Below are positions 11,891 to 23,290 of a stretch of DNA of 64,000 bases, piece after piece. The DNA is from Pogostemon cablin (lineage: Eukaryota; Streptophyta; Magnoliopsida; Lamiales; Lamiaceae). The position numbers and the translations under genes are program-made. A model generated the notes under the pieces. That model was not told the DNA's origin and did not search any database. It saw nothing but the letters and a program-made list of their open reading frames with translations. How positions within the stretch are numbered: the first letter of the stretch is position 1; each line of letters starts with the position of its first letter. Where the stretch lies: NCBI GenBank assembly GCA_023678885.1, contig CM042963.1, positions 26,353,542-26,417,541 of the forward strand, in the 5' to 3' direction.

Positions 11891-12049
11891 GGTCGCTAGA
11901 AGTTTGACAAAGGATTGTTTAGAGTGGTGTTAATAAGGACATTTTTTTGTTATTTTTGTATCTTGTTTTTGCTTTGGAAAATTTTGTTCAAATTTTTCTT
12001 TCTTTAATAGGTGCATACCTTGAGAAGGAACAAGAAGGAGAACAAGCCC

Positions 12050-13105
12050 AAAATATGAGCTCCATGGATATTCTTCGTGATTTGGTGAATAGAAGAGCTC
12101 ATTTCGCTATGAACACATAAGGAAATTTTCAAGGATTTCAAATGCCAAATTGTGAGCCTAATTTGAAATAGGATTTTAGAGTATAAAATATGCAATTCCA
12201 ACAACAAAGTTATGAGAATTTTGGAGTCCCTCATCAAATACATCAACAAGTATACCCCCAAGGTGTGGAAGATGTTTTTCAAGGAAATTTTTCTAGAAAT
12301 CAAGAAGAAAATCAACCACAACTATGGGGAGATTTCAAGACTCATCACCTCTTATTCCACCCAATGTGACTACAAAGAGAAGCTTAGAGAAGAGTTGTTT
12401 GAAAAGATGATGGAACGTTTGGAAAATGGGATAGAGCACATGGAGAAGGTGAGGAAGTTTAATGAAGCGTGGATGGATCGAATGAGAAATTAGTGTGAAA
12501 TGGTGACAAATGCAATCGTAGCATTCGGTGCTAGATTGGATTCCATTGAGCACCAAGTTAGTCAAGTTGTGCCCACAGTGGAGAGACTTCAAGAAGGGAA
12601 AAACAAGCCTTTTACCTCCAGAACAATGAATCTATGTATGGCCATTAACGATCGGAAAGAGGATAGTTTGGGGGTTGATGAGGTTATGAAGGAAAAGAGA
12701 GAAAGGGTGCCTAAGTGGATGAAAGCTAAAGAGTTGAAGGAAGAGTTGAAGGGAGAATTTGATAGATTTGTCGAGTCTCTTGAAGAGATGGTAGAGAAAG
12801 TCAAGATTCGAAACAAAGAAGAGATTCATGCCCTTATGGAAGAAAAGAAGCATCCGGAAACTAATGTCATTAATGATACCCCACACAAGACAAAACCTTC
12901 TCATTCTATTGAAATTTCAAATTCTCTTAAGAATTTTCATGAATCATTGATAAAAATTTGTTTGGTGATTGTAGGAAAAAGGTTGCAAGAGGGCACCAAC
13001 ACTTGTCAATTCCCGAATTCTTACCGGGGGATATGGTTGAAGTTCAAAATTCATGTAGAGCCCCATGAAAAAAGTGGAACAAGTGGAAAGGACCATTCCT
13101 TGTGA
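12050..13105 (+). pseudogene. Gag-like remnant of element A
   Basis: A broken gag gene. 12212-12493 and 12500-13105 are open pieces rich in Lys/Glu with coiled-coil character (EELKGEFDRFVESLEEMVEK). They resemble the central charged region of the intact Gag at 25457-27913. The N-terminal capsid part is missing and frameshifts separate the pieces. No function expected. Confidence 0.6.
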
Positions 13106-13245
13106 AAAACGCCTTCGGCGAATAATTGCTTGAGCTATTTAACAAGAAGGGAAAAGTTCTTGTGGTTGAACGGGAGAGCACAAGGCACTACTTCAAGAAG
13201 AAACCTATGATAGTACCTAAGGACTATTCAAGACCACTATGAGCT
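13015..13245 (+). pseudogene. integrase C-terminal tail fused to gag by deletion
   Basis: In a shifted frame this encodes the typical end of a Gypsy integrase: a W-K-G-P-F motif, then an acidic/hydrophobic beta segment and a His-rich end. The text next to it (CTTAGCGCTAGATGGGAAGC) matches the post-coding region of element 21744-29971. Everything between gag and this tail was deleted. Confidence 0.6.
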
Positions 13246-15257
13246 AAAGACTATCATCCAGCTTGAAGATGTAAAACTTAGCGCTAGATGGGAAGCAACC
13301 CATCATCATCTTTATTGCTTTATTTCTTGTTTTCAATAAGGATTGTGGATTTGATTTTGTTTTGCAAGTTTGGCATATAGGTTGATTGTGCTCGTGATGA
13401 GAATACGTATTAAAGATACGTGAAGTTCTTGATTTGAAATGTGTAAGTATGTCACACCACTTTTTGCAAACTTAACTCGAAACTCTAGTTTCAATTTAAG
13501 TTTGGGGGGATATGGCGTGGTGAGACATATTTTGTCTTGAAAGCATATACTTTTCGTGTTTTTGAGCCAATTTTAAAATTTTTCTCATGAGTTTGGTTTG
13601 ATTTTGATCCATTTAGTGGTGTTGAAGTGCATGATAGTCCATATTTTTAATAAAATTGTTGAGCTAATGGTTTTGTTGAGCATGTATGAAGGGTATTGGA
13701 AGCACGAATTGAGCTCGGAGCTAACAACTTCTACTACCAAATGCCTATTGAGGGAGTTCATTCTACACCCTACACTTTTATATGCTTAGCATAATTTGAT
13801 TTGATTTGGATTGATGTGATTAGCATATTGCTTCATGTGTTATGTTTGTAGGAAGTTTACTTTCGTAATTTAGGATTTTCTTTTCAATCAAAGATGGGGA
13901 TGTTTGTGAGCTTAATTGTCATGGATGATATAAAATGTGTGCTTCATTATTTATGATGGGATTTTTATTCTTGCATGTTATGTGTTTTTGGTTGTTTCTT
14001 GTTTGTTGTGTCTTTATTTTATGTTTTGTGTATTTTTATTCTTATCTAGGGTTGTTTGGTGATTTATTCTTGGGATGTCGTGAGTCATTTTTGAATATGA
14101 GTGATGACATGTTGTTGTGATAAGTGATGACAAATTATGATTAAGAATCTCTACACTTTCGAATTGTGACATGTTTTACTTAACTTGTTTAATTTTGAGA
14201 TGAGTGTGGTGTAATAAGTTTCTTAAGGTCCAATGCATAAGCCTGTGAGAAGTTGAGCCTCAACCGTGCATACATGGTATTTTTCTTCATGAGTGAATCG
14301 ATTATTTTTTATAAGCTAAAACTTGCTCAAGGACTATAGGAATGAGCCCGATTAGTGGAGATTAGTGATATGATCTAAGGCCATCCTTGTTATTTATAGT
14401 CATTGTCAAATATTTCCATACCATAAACATCATCCCTAGTCAACCACTTTAAGCCTATAAGCCTATTTCTTGTGAATTAAGCACATTACAAGCCTTGATT
14501 AACCACATGAGCCTTATATATGTACCCTTTTGTGTGAGTAATTGAGGAGATGTAGCTAAAAAGGTTTGATAAGAAAGAAAGAGAAGAAAGGAAATGGTGA
14601 ATAAGTAAGAAAAAGGATAAAAAAGAGCACAAGAAAGAATGGACATGCAACCTTAAAACAAGAAAATGAGCAAAGCAACAACATGCTCAAGAAATCAAAA
14701 TCCAAAGAAGGAGGCATGAATCAAAAGAAGCTCAATCCAAGGAAAATTGATGAATAGTACTTGTGATCAGTAAAGATAAAAAAAGAAAGAAAGAAAAGCA
14801 GAGGAATGGAAGAAAGTAGCTACCTCTTTGATTACTTACACTTGATTAGTCACTTGTATCCATATTCTTCCTACCCTACCAAAGAGTCTATCATTACAAC
14901 CTTAATGAAAGACCTTGTTGATCACTAACTAAAACTTTGGTGGTTTGTGAATGTAGTCCACGAGCAAGCTTATAGCGAGTCGAGCCAATCGATTGATGAG
15001 TGTTGATTTACCCCACTTCATAGAGTGTTGAGTGAAATTGATATCTATGTGAGGCTTGGACCAAAAAGGGACTTTTAAACTTTATTCTCTTGGAATTGAA
15101 CGAGTTAATTCTTCATGTTATAAGTTTAATGTTGTAGGATGACTTAGCATAGTTTGTAGCTCTTATTACTATTGATGTGTTATTATTTATGTTCGTTTAG
15201 TCTTTTCCTAGGTGAAAATCTCTCTCCCTTGTTTTATCATTTTCGTTGTTGGGGGTG
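13246..15257 (+). other. 3' non-coding interior of element A
   Basis: About 2 kb without genes. It contains AAGTTTGGGGGG near 13500, a polypurine-like tract placed just after the coding region, and a second tract (GTTGGGGGTG) directly before the 3' LTR. It is homologous, in opposite orientation, to 23277-25460 and to 53017-54960. The small ORFs here are not supported. Confidence 0.75.
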
Positions 15258-18200
15258 TGATGAGTGATATTTTCACCTAGATTTTAGTGTCTTTTTATGT
15301 GTGTTTTCGTATTATTTCATTCGTATTTATGTGTATATTGGTTGTGCTATGTGTTTTTATGGAAATGTGTGAGAATGAGCTTAAACATATGATTTCTAGG
15401 TAAAAATAGATTTTAGACGCGATAAGAAAGATGTGGGAAAAAACGGAGCTCAATTCGGAGTTGAAACGAGGGAGAATGAGTCAAAACAAAATACTGAAAA
15501 ATGCATGCCCAACTTGTGTAATTTTTCTGTACTCTCGTAGAGCTCAAAACTAGAAGTGTGATACATGGTTGAAAATCCACAGAAAAAAGAATCGTTTTGG
15601 TATAAGAAACACCTCAACTGGAGCCCAAAAGAGAAAGTTATGATTAAAATGGTGACGTCGCGCAAGCTATTCCTACTCAGCACGATTGTGCTATTTTTCA
15701 TGACTTGTTACACCTTCAAATGTTGGAAGTTTTGTCAATTCTTTATAAACATAGAAAGCCACGGAAGAGAGGATCATGTGAGCGCAAGAATCAACTGAAT
15801 TGGAATTCGTATGAGAAAGTTATATGCAAAATGGTGAGACTGCGCTGCACTGACCCGAACTCGGCCCGAAGTCAATTTTATGATTAGAATGTGTTCTAGA
15901 AGGTTCCAAGGGGTGCAAATTGTTGGATTGTATACTAAAAGTCTAGCTTTAGTATGAACAATGTCATAACAATATTTGAAATGAGAATCATTGATCAAAT
16001 GATTGCATCTTATAATTTATTTTATATGCATGATGCAATAGTCCATTTACTTTATACTGTAGATAATATGTTGTGCGACAACAAGCAGAAGATCATATTA
16101 TCAGTTTCCTTATAAAGTATAAACAGATGCTCACAACTGAGATAGATGGGGACTCTCTATCGGTATGGTTGTAGTGTGGTTTGGTATTAGCTTGTCTTGG
16201 CTATAGAATCACATTAGTGCACTTGTGTGTATTGAGCAGGACCGCCTGAGATCGTTCTTCTTATACTGACTATATAGTAGAACTTGATCTCTGTTATTAT
16301 GGAAGTTCGTGCTCTTAATCCCTATACAATAACCTCGACACGTAGGGCGGTATGTATTTCTTTGATTCATCAATGGGTGAGATTTATAAGTATTAAATCA
16401 ATATACTCGGTGAGTTGGGAAGTAGTGCTGTCTCTATGGTGTGCTGTTGATTATAGAAGGAATCCATGTCCGTCATAGGTTGATGATGTCCCCTAGAGGA
16501 GCTCATAAGGTGTATCATGTAAATCTTGCAAGTGGATTAATTTCCGGCATGATAATAAGGTTGAGTGGTACTACTCTCGGATGAGATATTAATTAATTTG
16601 AGTTGTCAGTAACTTAATTAATTAATGGGCATTGTATATCTTAAACATGGGGAGACTATCGGGCTCATAATAAGAAGGAGCCCAGAACATAATTTTGAGA
16701 TTAGATGGGTAGTGCAGTAATAATATTTTAGTGGACTATATTATTATTATTGGATTTAATTAAAAGCTTTGGGCTAAGCTTGGTTAATTAAATTCAATTG
16801 AGGCCCAGTCCAATTTCTCCTCCTGGTCCCTGCTGTAGCCCAAGTATATAAGTCATCTCAGTTCCTGTTAAACCTAAGTCAGTGCCTCATTTGACATACG
16901 GGAGAAAACAGAGAGCAGATTTGAGAGAACTCTGGGGATTGTTGACCACCCAACACCAGAGTTGACTTTGGGACATACGGTAGAAGATCAGAGGTGTTCT
17001 TCTTAGATCATCATCCTCTACACCAACCCAGAAGTACGGTAAACTTATTTTATGCTTCCGCTGTTATCATTTATCTGAGATCCTAACGATCACGGTTGAT
17101 CCACACGATCCAATTGCCAACACAAATGTCCATTTTGAGTGTAAAATAAGAGAAGGATCAGTAGGGATCAGCTCCACACACATTTTACACCACATTTTCA
17201 CACACTAAATCTATTCCATCCATCTCCATACCCTTCATCCATCCAACCCACTTGATCCCCTCCATCAAATACATCATCCAAGTGATCAAGGAAGTAAGGG
17301 AGAGTGAGATCACAAGAAGAAGAAGAAGATCTCCATCGAAGACCTTCAAAGGGGGAATCTAATTCTAATTTTGTGACTTTCTTTATAGTTGATCATGGTT
17401 TGTAAGGATTTTAATGTCTATGTTGAATTTCTTGTGACTATGAAAGACTAATCTCCTTTGTGAGATTAGCTCCATGATTGGTGTTGGATAATTTAGTTTT
17501 TATGCAATTGGATTTTAATCTCTATTGGGTATTTTTGTTATTTCTATCATTGATGTGAATTGCTTGATGTATATGTATGATTTATGTGATTAATTATCAT
17601 GGGCATGTGATTAGATTGAGAAATCAATTATGTGTTTATGATAATTCATTGAATCATTTCATCATACAATTCATGTGAATTAATTTAGAATGAGATAGAG
17701 ATATCCTTCTAGATTTAAAACCCTTTGATAGAACATTTAATTAAGTTAATCGGGAGATTGGTTGATTAAGTGAGGAGAACCAAGCCATTAGTGAATTCAT
17801 AGTACCTTAAAAGGGAATATTGCATATGATTTTGTACCTCATTAGGGAACTCATAGAGTAATTAGTACCTAGTGGGAGGTGTTTGCTATGGTCACGATCC
17901 TAAGTGCTTTTGGGAGTCTTATTGAGGGCCTACATCCTATCAATCTCGAGAGAGAGTTTAGGTGGAATTAGTGATCGCTTCTATACCTTGTTCATGAGAG
18001 ATTAAAATTAATTGCATAATTACTTAATTATCTATGCCATGATTGTTGTTAATCTCATCCTTGCATCGCTTGGAACCCATTCATTTTGCATTCATTTTAT
18101 CATTTATTTTCTGCATTAGTTTAATTGCATTTATTTGCATCTTATTCTCTCTTTCCGTCGTCCTTATAAACTTACGATAAACTTGAGATCGCTTAAACTC

Positions 18201-18267
18201 TAGTACCTACCTCTATATGGTTCGATAAATTATTTAATTAGTCATCCCGACTACAAATGGCTAATCA
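15258..18267 (+). repeat. 3' LTR of Gypsy element A, interrupted by a Copia solo LTR
   Basis: Same ends as the 5' LTR. About 1.8 kb once the inserted 1202-bp Copia LTR and one CAAAT copy are removed. It carries both copies of the U3 module (15568-15670 and 15751-15850). Compared with the 5' LTR it keeps about 40 bp that the latter lost near 10555. Confidence 0.92.
15921..17122 (+). repeat. Copia family D solo LTR, TSD CAAAT
   Basis: TGTTGG...CCAACA, 1202 bp, flanked by CAAAT at 15916-15920 and 17123-17127. The empty site is visible in the 5' LTR of element A (near 10720), which confirms the duplication. The sequence is very close to the LTR at 1496-2700. The insertion point corresponds to the TATA-box position of related Gypsy LTRs. 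Confidence 0.97.
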
Positions 18268-18272
18268 CCTTC

Positions 18273-18390
18273 AAAGCATGGATTGATGGGTTTAAGAGCT
18301 GTCACCCCATGCTATTTATAGATGGAACTTTCATGAAAGGTCCAGTAAATGGAACCTTACTAGCTGTCACTGCAAAGGATGGTGACAACG
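18273..18390 (+). pseudogene. MULE transposase, exon with first catalytic Asp
   Basis: Continues the frame of 9595-10085 after the Gypsy insertion. It encodes the start of the MULE DDE core: a hydrophobic strand ending in FIDGTF, where the Asp (codon at 18321) is the first catalytic residue, then KGPVNGTLLAVTAKDGDN. It ends at a GT donor (18391). An 87-base intron follows, with acceptor TTTGTAG at 18471-18477. This stretch itself is undamaged. Confidence 0.88.
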
Positions 18391-18486
18391 GTATAACTCT
18401 TGACTTTTGAATTTTACACATTTGATAATATAGGTTTATATTTTTGTTATTCACATATATTGGTTACCTCTTTGTAGGGCCGTTCT

Positions 18487-20227
18487 TGTTCACCTTTTTG
18501 CGTGTCCCCAAGTGTAGGGAATCAATTATAGCTCAGCATGTGAATAAGTAAAAATATCGAACCCAAGGGATTAGAGTTAAGCAAGATACACACTAAATAA
18601 ATGTCAGCACTAATAATTAAGACATAAAAACTTTTTGTGAATTGGAATTATTAACTAATATTGCAGAAAATAAATACTAAATAAAATAAATAAATAAAAA
18701 CCACACTCAATCACAGGTGTTTCAAGAGACAAGAACAAGATAGTTTTAGGAAAATTCAATTTATCATGCGAAATAAGACAAATAGACAAGTGAATCAAAT
18801 CATGCAGAATTTTATAGGAATGGTCACTTAAGCATGCAAAACCACTCATGGACAAGTGAGATTTAACAATTTTAAAGAACATAAATTCCTAGGACCAAAT
18901 TAATAAGATAATTCTCTATTCCCTTTAGGTACTAAGGAAATTAAATACCCACAACCCCTTATTCTCTTTCTAGGCGATTCACATGCAAAATTTTATATAG
19001 GCTAGTGCAATAGATCTATCATGTATAGGTACTAAAGGAATTGGATTAGGGCTTCCTTATCATATTTCTCTTTAACAATGGTCATGCAAAGATAATAAGG
19101 TATCCTATATTGATGGTCAAACAATCAAAGGCTATATATTGGTCAATCCCCTTCAATTATCACGAAATAACAAATATAATCATGGAACACATTCAAACTC
19201 AATCATACATCATTCAATGATAATATCATAAGAATTAAGAGACATGATTATATAAGTCTAAAATAAAATGTCAATAAGGAATAAATATTTTGCAAAAATT
19301 ATCATCATAGATGTCTAAAATCGCAAATCAACATGATAAACTTTCAAACCCTAAAACTATCAAGAGGAAACTTGCCCATGGTGTTACAAGTAACAACCAC
19401 GGTAAAAGATGAAAACTTACCCATGAGTCTATAAATCTACAATAAAAAATTAAATAAGAAAGAAAAACCCTTGTCTGGAATAATTCTCCGTCTTCTCTTT
19501 CCGTCTTGATGATCCTCCTCTGTTCTCCTGCTCAAGTAGCAAACACCGTGATTGAGTGTGATAGGTGAAAGGCGGGTGAAGGGTAGAGATGGATGACGGA
19601 AGGTGATGGGTTAGGGTTTAAAACCCTAGGTGATGTGGTGATGGTAGATTATGCGGTTTCTCAACACTTTATGTGGTGATGAGAACGGGTATATGTAGGT
19701 GTGAGAATTGAATAAAATAAGGAGTAGATCTTGAAAAATGAGGAAAAATATAATTATGGAAGATATGGAGGGATATTAAATTAGAAAATAACTTAGCCAC
19801 CAAGAAAATAGGAAACAGAGGGTAATTTTCGTGAATTTTTAGAATTCTCGCCGGCAGCTGCGCAACCTCACGGTTTTGAGCATATCTTCTTCATCCAAGC
19901 TCCGATTGAAGTAATTTTTGCGCTCATGCAACCCAATCTTCCGTATATTTCTAACCATGTATCACAAGACCAGTTTTTACTTCTATAAATATACAGAAAA
20001 ATTATAGAATGTAGTCCTCTTTTTCCTTGACATCTTGCACAAATTCACGCTCCATTCCAACTTTGCACTTTTAATCCGTTTTCCACCTAAAAACACGAAA
20101 TAACAGTTCAAATGCACCAATATCTTAAATATATGAAAATGAACCATTTAGTGCTAAAATATGAACATTAATCCCATAAAACGGTGCGAAATCGGACCCT
20201 AAAACATGCAGATTTTCACACTAAACA
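18487..20227 (-). repeat. solo LTR of another Gypsy family, inserted in the MULE exon
   Basis: Ends TGTTCACC and CTAAACA give TG...CA, and the left part has the U5 phrase ATCGAACCCAAGGG common to Gypsy LTRs here, in - orientation. There is no coding interior, so it is taken as a solo LTR of 1741 bp. Flanks GGCCGTTCT (18478-18486) and GGCCATTTC (20228-20236) are similar but not a clean 5-bp duplication. The MULE frame resumes at 20228. It carries one copy of the U3 module at 19855-19965 (-). Confidence 0.7.
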
Positions 20228-20755
20228 GGCCATTTCCGGTGGCCATGGCGGTTGTCTCAACTGAAAATACTGAAAACTAGACATGGTTTTTAACAAAGTT
20301 ACGGGACAACATGAGGCATGACAATCAGATTTTTTACATTTATAATCGAATTCTAGGCTTAATGGCAGCATTCCCATTGGTTTTCAATGAGCCTGTGAAC
20401 TTTTTTTGTTTGTTTCATCTCCTAACAAACCTTAAGGCTCGATTCTTTCGAGCTTGGAACAAAAAGAATCGTGCAATGTTGGGATCTTTTTTCTAACAAT
20501 GTGCTTATGCTCCAACAAAACGTGACTTTGATGAAAAGCTCACAGCTTTCAAAGAATTGGGGGGGCTCATGGCTGAAGAATGGTTGACACAATTACCATA
20601 TGAGAAATGGGCGGTTGCATTATCCCTACACACTACAAGATATGGTGAAATGACCTCAAACGCCATTGAATCATTTAATGCGTGGATAACCAAATCTAGG
20701 TACCTGCCCATCACTCGCATGATAGACCATATCCGTAAAGCTTTTGATTTATTTT
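20228..20755 (+). pseudogene. MULE transposase, core exon with mutated second Asp
   Basis: Second part of the catalytic core: PFPVAMAVVSTEN..., the linker, then the C-x2-H motif (FCLFHLL) and the catalytic Glu in NAIESFN (codon 20668-20670). The second Asp, normally in an S-D-R motif, is Asn (AAT at 20344-20346). Two nonsense changes are visible, TAG at 20278 in place of an expected Trp and TAA at 20494. A donor splice site lies near 20735. Inactive. Confidence 0.88.
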
Positions 20756-20883
20756 AAATAGATTTTATTGAGCATCATAATTGTATAAGTAAATATTATG
20801 ATATACATGTTTTTTCTTATGTTAATTATCTATTAACTGTGTAGATATTGCATTGTGCATATAAACTCTAACTTTGAATAATG

Positions 20884-21371
20884 CAGCTATTGATTCTTGG
20901 ATTGTCAAAAGGAGGGCAACAAGTGCAACATGGACATCAACATTATGCCCCAAAAAGGAGGTTGTGTGGCAAGATTTGCATGACATAGGGCTTTCATGGA
21001 ATGTGGCTAGGTGCTCATCTGGTGATTATGAGGTGAATTCATCTCCTTCAATTCATGTTGATCTAAGAACAAGATTTTTCAGTTCCTACGAGTGGCAAAT
21101 AAGTGGATTCCCGTGTGCACACGCTATTGCTGTTACCCATAAGAAATGCGATAGTGTATTTACTTTTGTAAGAGAGTGTTTCTATGCCTCAAAATACCGG
21201 GAATGTTATAGTCATGACATACATCCCATCCCCGAGACATATCAATTTGAAGTGGAGAACATTCATGAACCTAGCATTCTACCCCCCATTTTAAAAAGGC
21301 CACCTGGTCGTTCGAAAAAGAAGAGAACTACATCGTATGGGGAATTTCAAAAGAAGAAAAAGAAAAGCTGA
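20884..21371 (+). pseudogene. MULE transposase, C-terminal exon with broken SWIM zinc finger
   Basis: Acceptor GCAG just before 20887. It encodes the C-terminal region: DSWIVKRR, then a SWIM-type zinc finger (CxC...CxH). The second half (GFPCAHAIAV) is intact, but the first CxC is replaced by F-S-S (near 21078), so zinc binding is lost. A basic tail (PPGRSKKKR) precedes the stop, as in related plant transposases, but no zinc knuckle follows. Confidence 0.87.
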
Positions 21372-21743
21372 TCTTGGAAGCGGATTATGAAGCATAATAA
21401 CGTCTCATTTTTTTACTTTATAAATAAGACAATTAGGTCAACAAGTGCAGAATTCATGAACCCGTCCAATAGTCATTCATGGACAGGAGAATTCTGTTGA
21501 TGAGTTTGGGTGAATAAAGGGTGAAATGAAATTTTTAGATATTTCTTGTTGAATGCCAAGCATGGTTGGATGGTAACGCTTTAGTGTAATTTATTAATAG
21601 ATGTGAATTTATTTTTGGCATTATCATGCTTGCTATTCAAACTAAGTTGTTATATTTTTTGCAATAAGAAATGTGTTTAATACTGTTCATTTAATACTTT
21701 CGTAAAGAGATGTGCAGGTTTTATAATATTTATGTGATAGGAT
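21372..21743. other. MULE spacer downstream of transposase
   Basis: AT-rich, no gene. Continuous with 29977 once the element at 21744-29971 and one AGGAT copy are removed. Confidence 0.7.
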
Positions 21744-23276
21744 TGATTAGCCATAGTTTAATGGAGAATGACCAATTCAAGAAATTATCGAACCCAAGGG
21801 AGGTAGGCACTAGTGCTTAAGCGATCTCACGTTTGTTGTAATTTTATAGAGACGAATCATCAATGGGATTGGTTGTAAACAAATAAATGACAAGTAATCA
21901 AAGCAAGCAATGATCAAACGAACAAGATGATGATGGAAAGTGGTTTACCAAATTGATTAAAAGTGAGATTAACAACAATTAAGAAGTGGAAATTCTAGGA
22001 ATTATGTATCAAATTCATATGTATCATGGATTGAAGACTAAGGGCCAACACTAAAATCACCTAAACTCCGTCTCGAGATGGATAGGATATGAATATCAAA
22101 TAGCTCAATGGATTGGTTCTCACTTAAACAATTCCAACTAGGTACTAAGCTTAAATGAGAGTCCCTTCACACAATTAATCAACCTCTCGATCAAACCAAT
22201 TACATGTCCTACCAAAGGGTTCTAAACTTGAAGGACTTCTCAATCTCTTCACAATCTATAATGCACATGAAGTGTTTGATGAAATGATTCACTTAATTAT
22301 CCTAAGCATATAATTGACTTCTCAATCTAATCACATATCTAGAACAACTAAACACACAAATCATCAATACAATTCAAGCAATTAATAATCAATGGCAGAA
22401 AATCATAGATCCAATCAACATATGAATTAAAATACACAAATCCCCAAAATTATCCAACAACTCTCATGTTGCTAATCTCACAAGGGAGATTAGCCTATCA
22501 TATTAACAAGGAAATTAACATAGACATTAAGATCCTTCAAAAACATGATGAAACTATGAGGTTTAATATAAGAAATGAATGGAAACTCCCTTGATGTCAC
22601 TTCAATGGTGATTTCCTTCCTTCCCTTGTTATCTTCCTCTCTTCCTTGCTTCTTTTCTTCAATTGGATGATGATTTTGATGGTTGGATGATTGTAGATCC
22701 AAAGGATGGTGAATAGATGAAGATGATGGTGTAAAATGGAGGAAATGGTGTGTGAGGTGTGTGAGGAAGGTGGAATTTCGGATCTCGTCTCACATATTGA
22801 AGTATTGGGTATTTATACCCCTTGGGAGACTTCTAGAAGGATTCTGATTTTTTTCCAGGATTTTACACAGCACGAGTCGTGCGACGCAACACGGCCATAA
22901 GGTGGCCGTGTTGTGTCTTCTGTTGCTCTCACACGGCCTTTTCTTACAGGGCCATATTGATGACACAGCTCGTGCTGCCAACACGACTCTTGCGACTGGA
23001 CACGGCCTTAAGGTGCCCGTGTTGAATGAATAGGTGTCGCCGCACGACCATCGCTTACAGGGCCGTGTTGGCTACACGGCCCGTGTTGGTGTTGGCTCCT
23101 GTATTTCTTCACTGTTTTGGCTCGTTCTCCCTCGTTTCAACTCCGAATTAAGCTCATTCACACACATTTCCATGAAAACACAAAACACAACCAAATAACA
23201 TATAAAATACGGATAAAAATAATACGAAAACACATATAAAAAGACACTAAAATCTAGGTGAAAATATCACTCATCA
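21744..23276 (-). repeat. 3' LTR of the gag-only Gypsy element (1533 bp)
   Basis: TGATTAGCC...CACTCATCA on +. TATAAATA on - at 22810-22817. ACACGGCC motif cluster at 22870-23090. It is joined on its right to the polypurine tract, so it is the 3' LTR. Confidence 0.93.
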
Positions 23277-23290
23277 CACCCCAAAACTTA
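23277..23290 (-). promoter_or_regulatory. polypurine tract of the gag-only element
   Basis: On - it reads AAGTTTTGGGGTG directly before the LTR start TGATGAG; plus-strand DNA primer. Confidence 0.7.

Larger units (their letters stand above)
10091..18267 (+). mobile_element. Gypsy element A, internal-deletion derivative, TSD CCTTC
   Basis: Complete element with two LTRs and exact CCTTC duplications at 10086-10090 and 18268-18272. It lies inside the MULE transposase exon, and removing it restores the frame (F-I-A-F-K-A-W). The interior (11865-15257) has an Asp-tRNA-type primer site, a Gag-like remnant and only the last few dozen codons of integrase, so protease, RT and RNase H are gone. A Copia solo LTR (15921-17122) is nested in its 3' LTR. 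The LTRs differ at several percent of sites plus a roughly 40-bp indel, so it is older than the other complete elements here. Confidence 0.9.
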
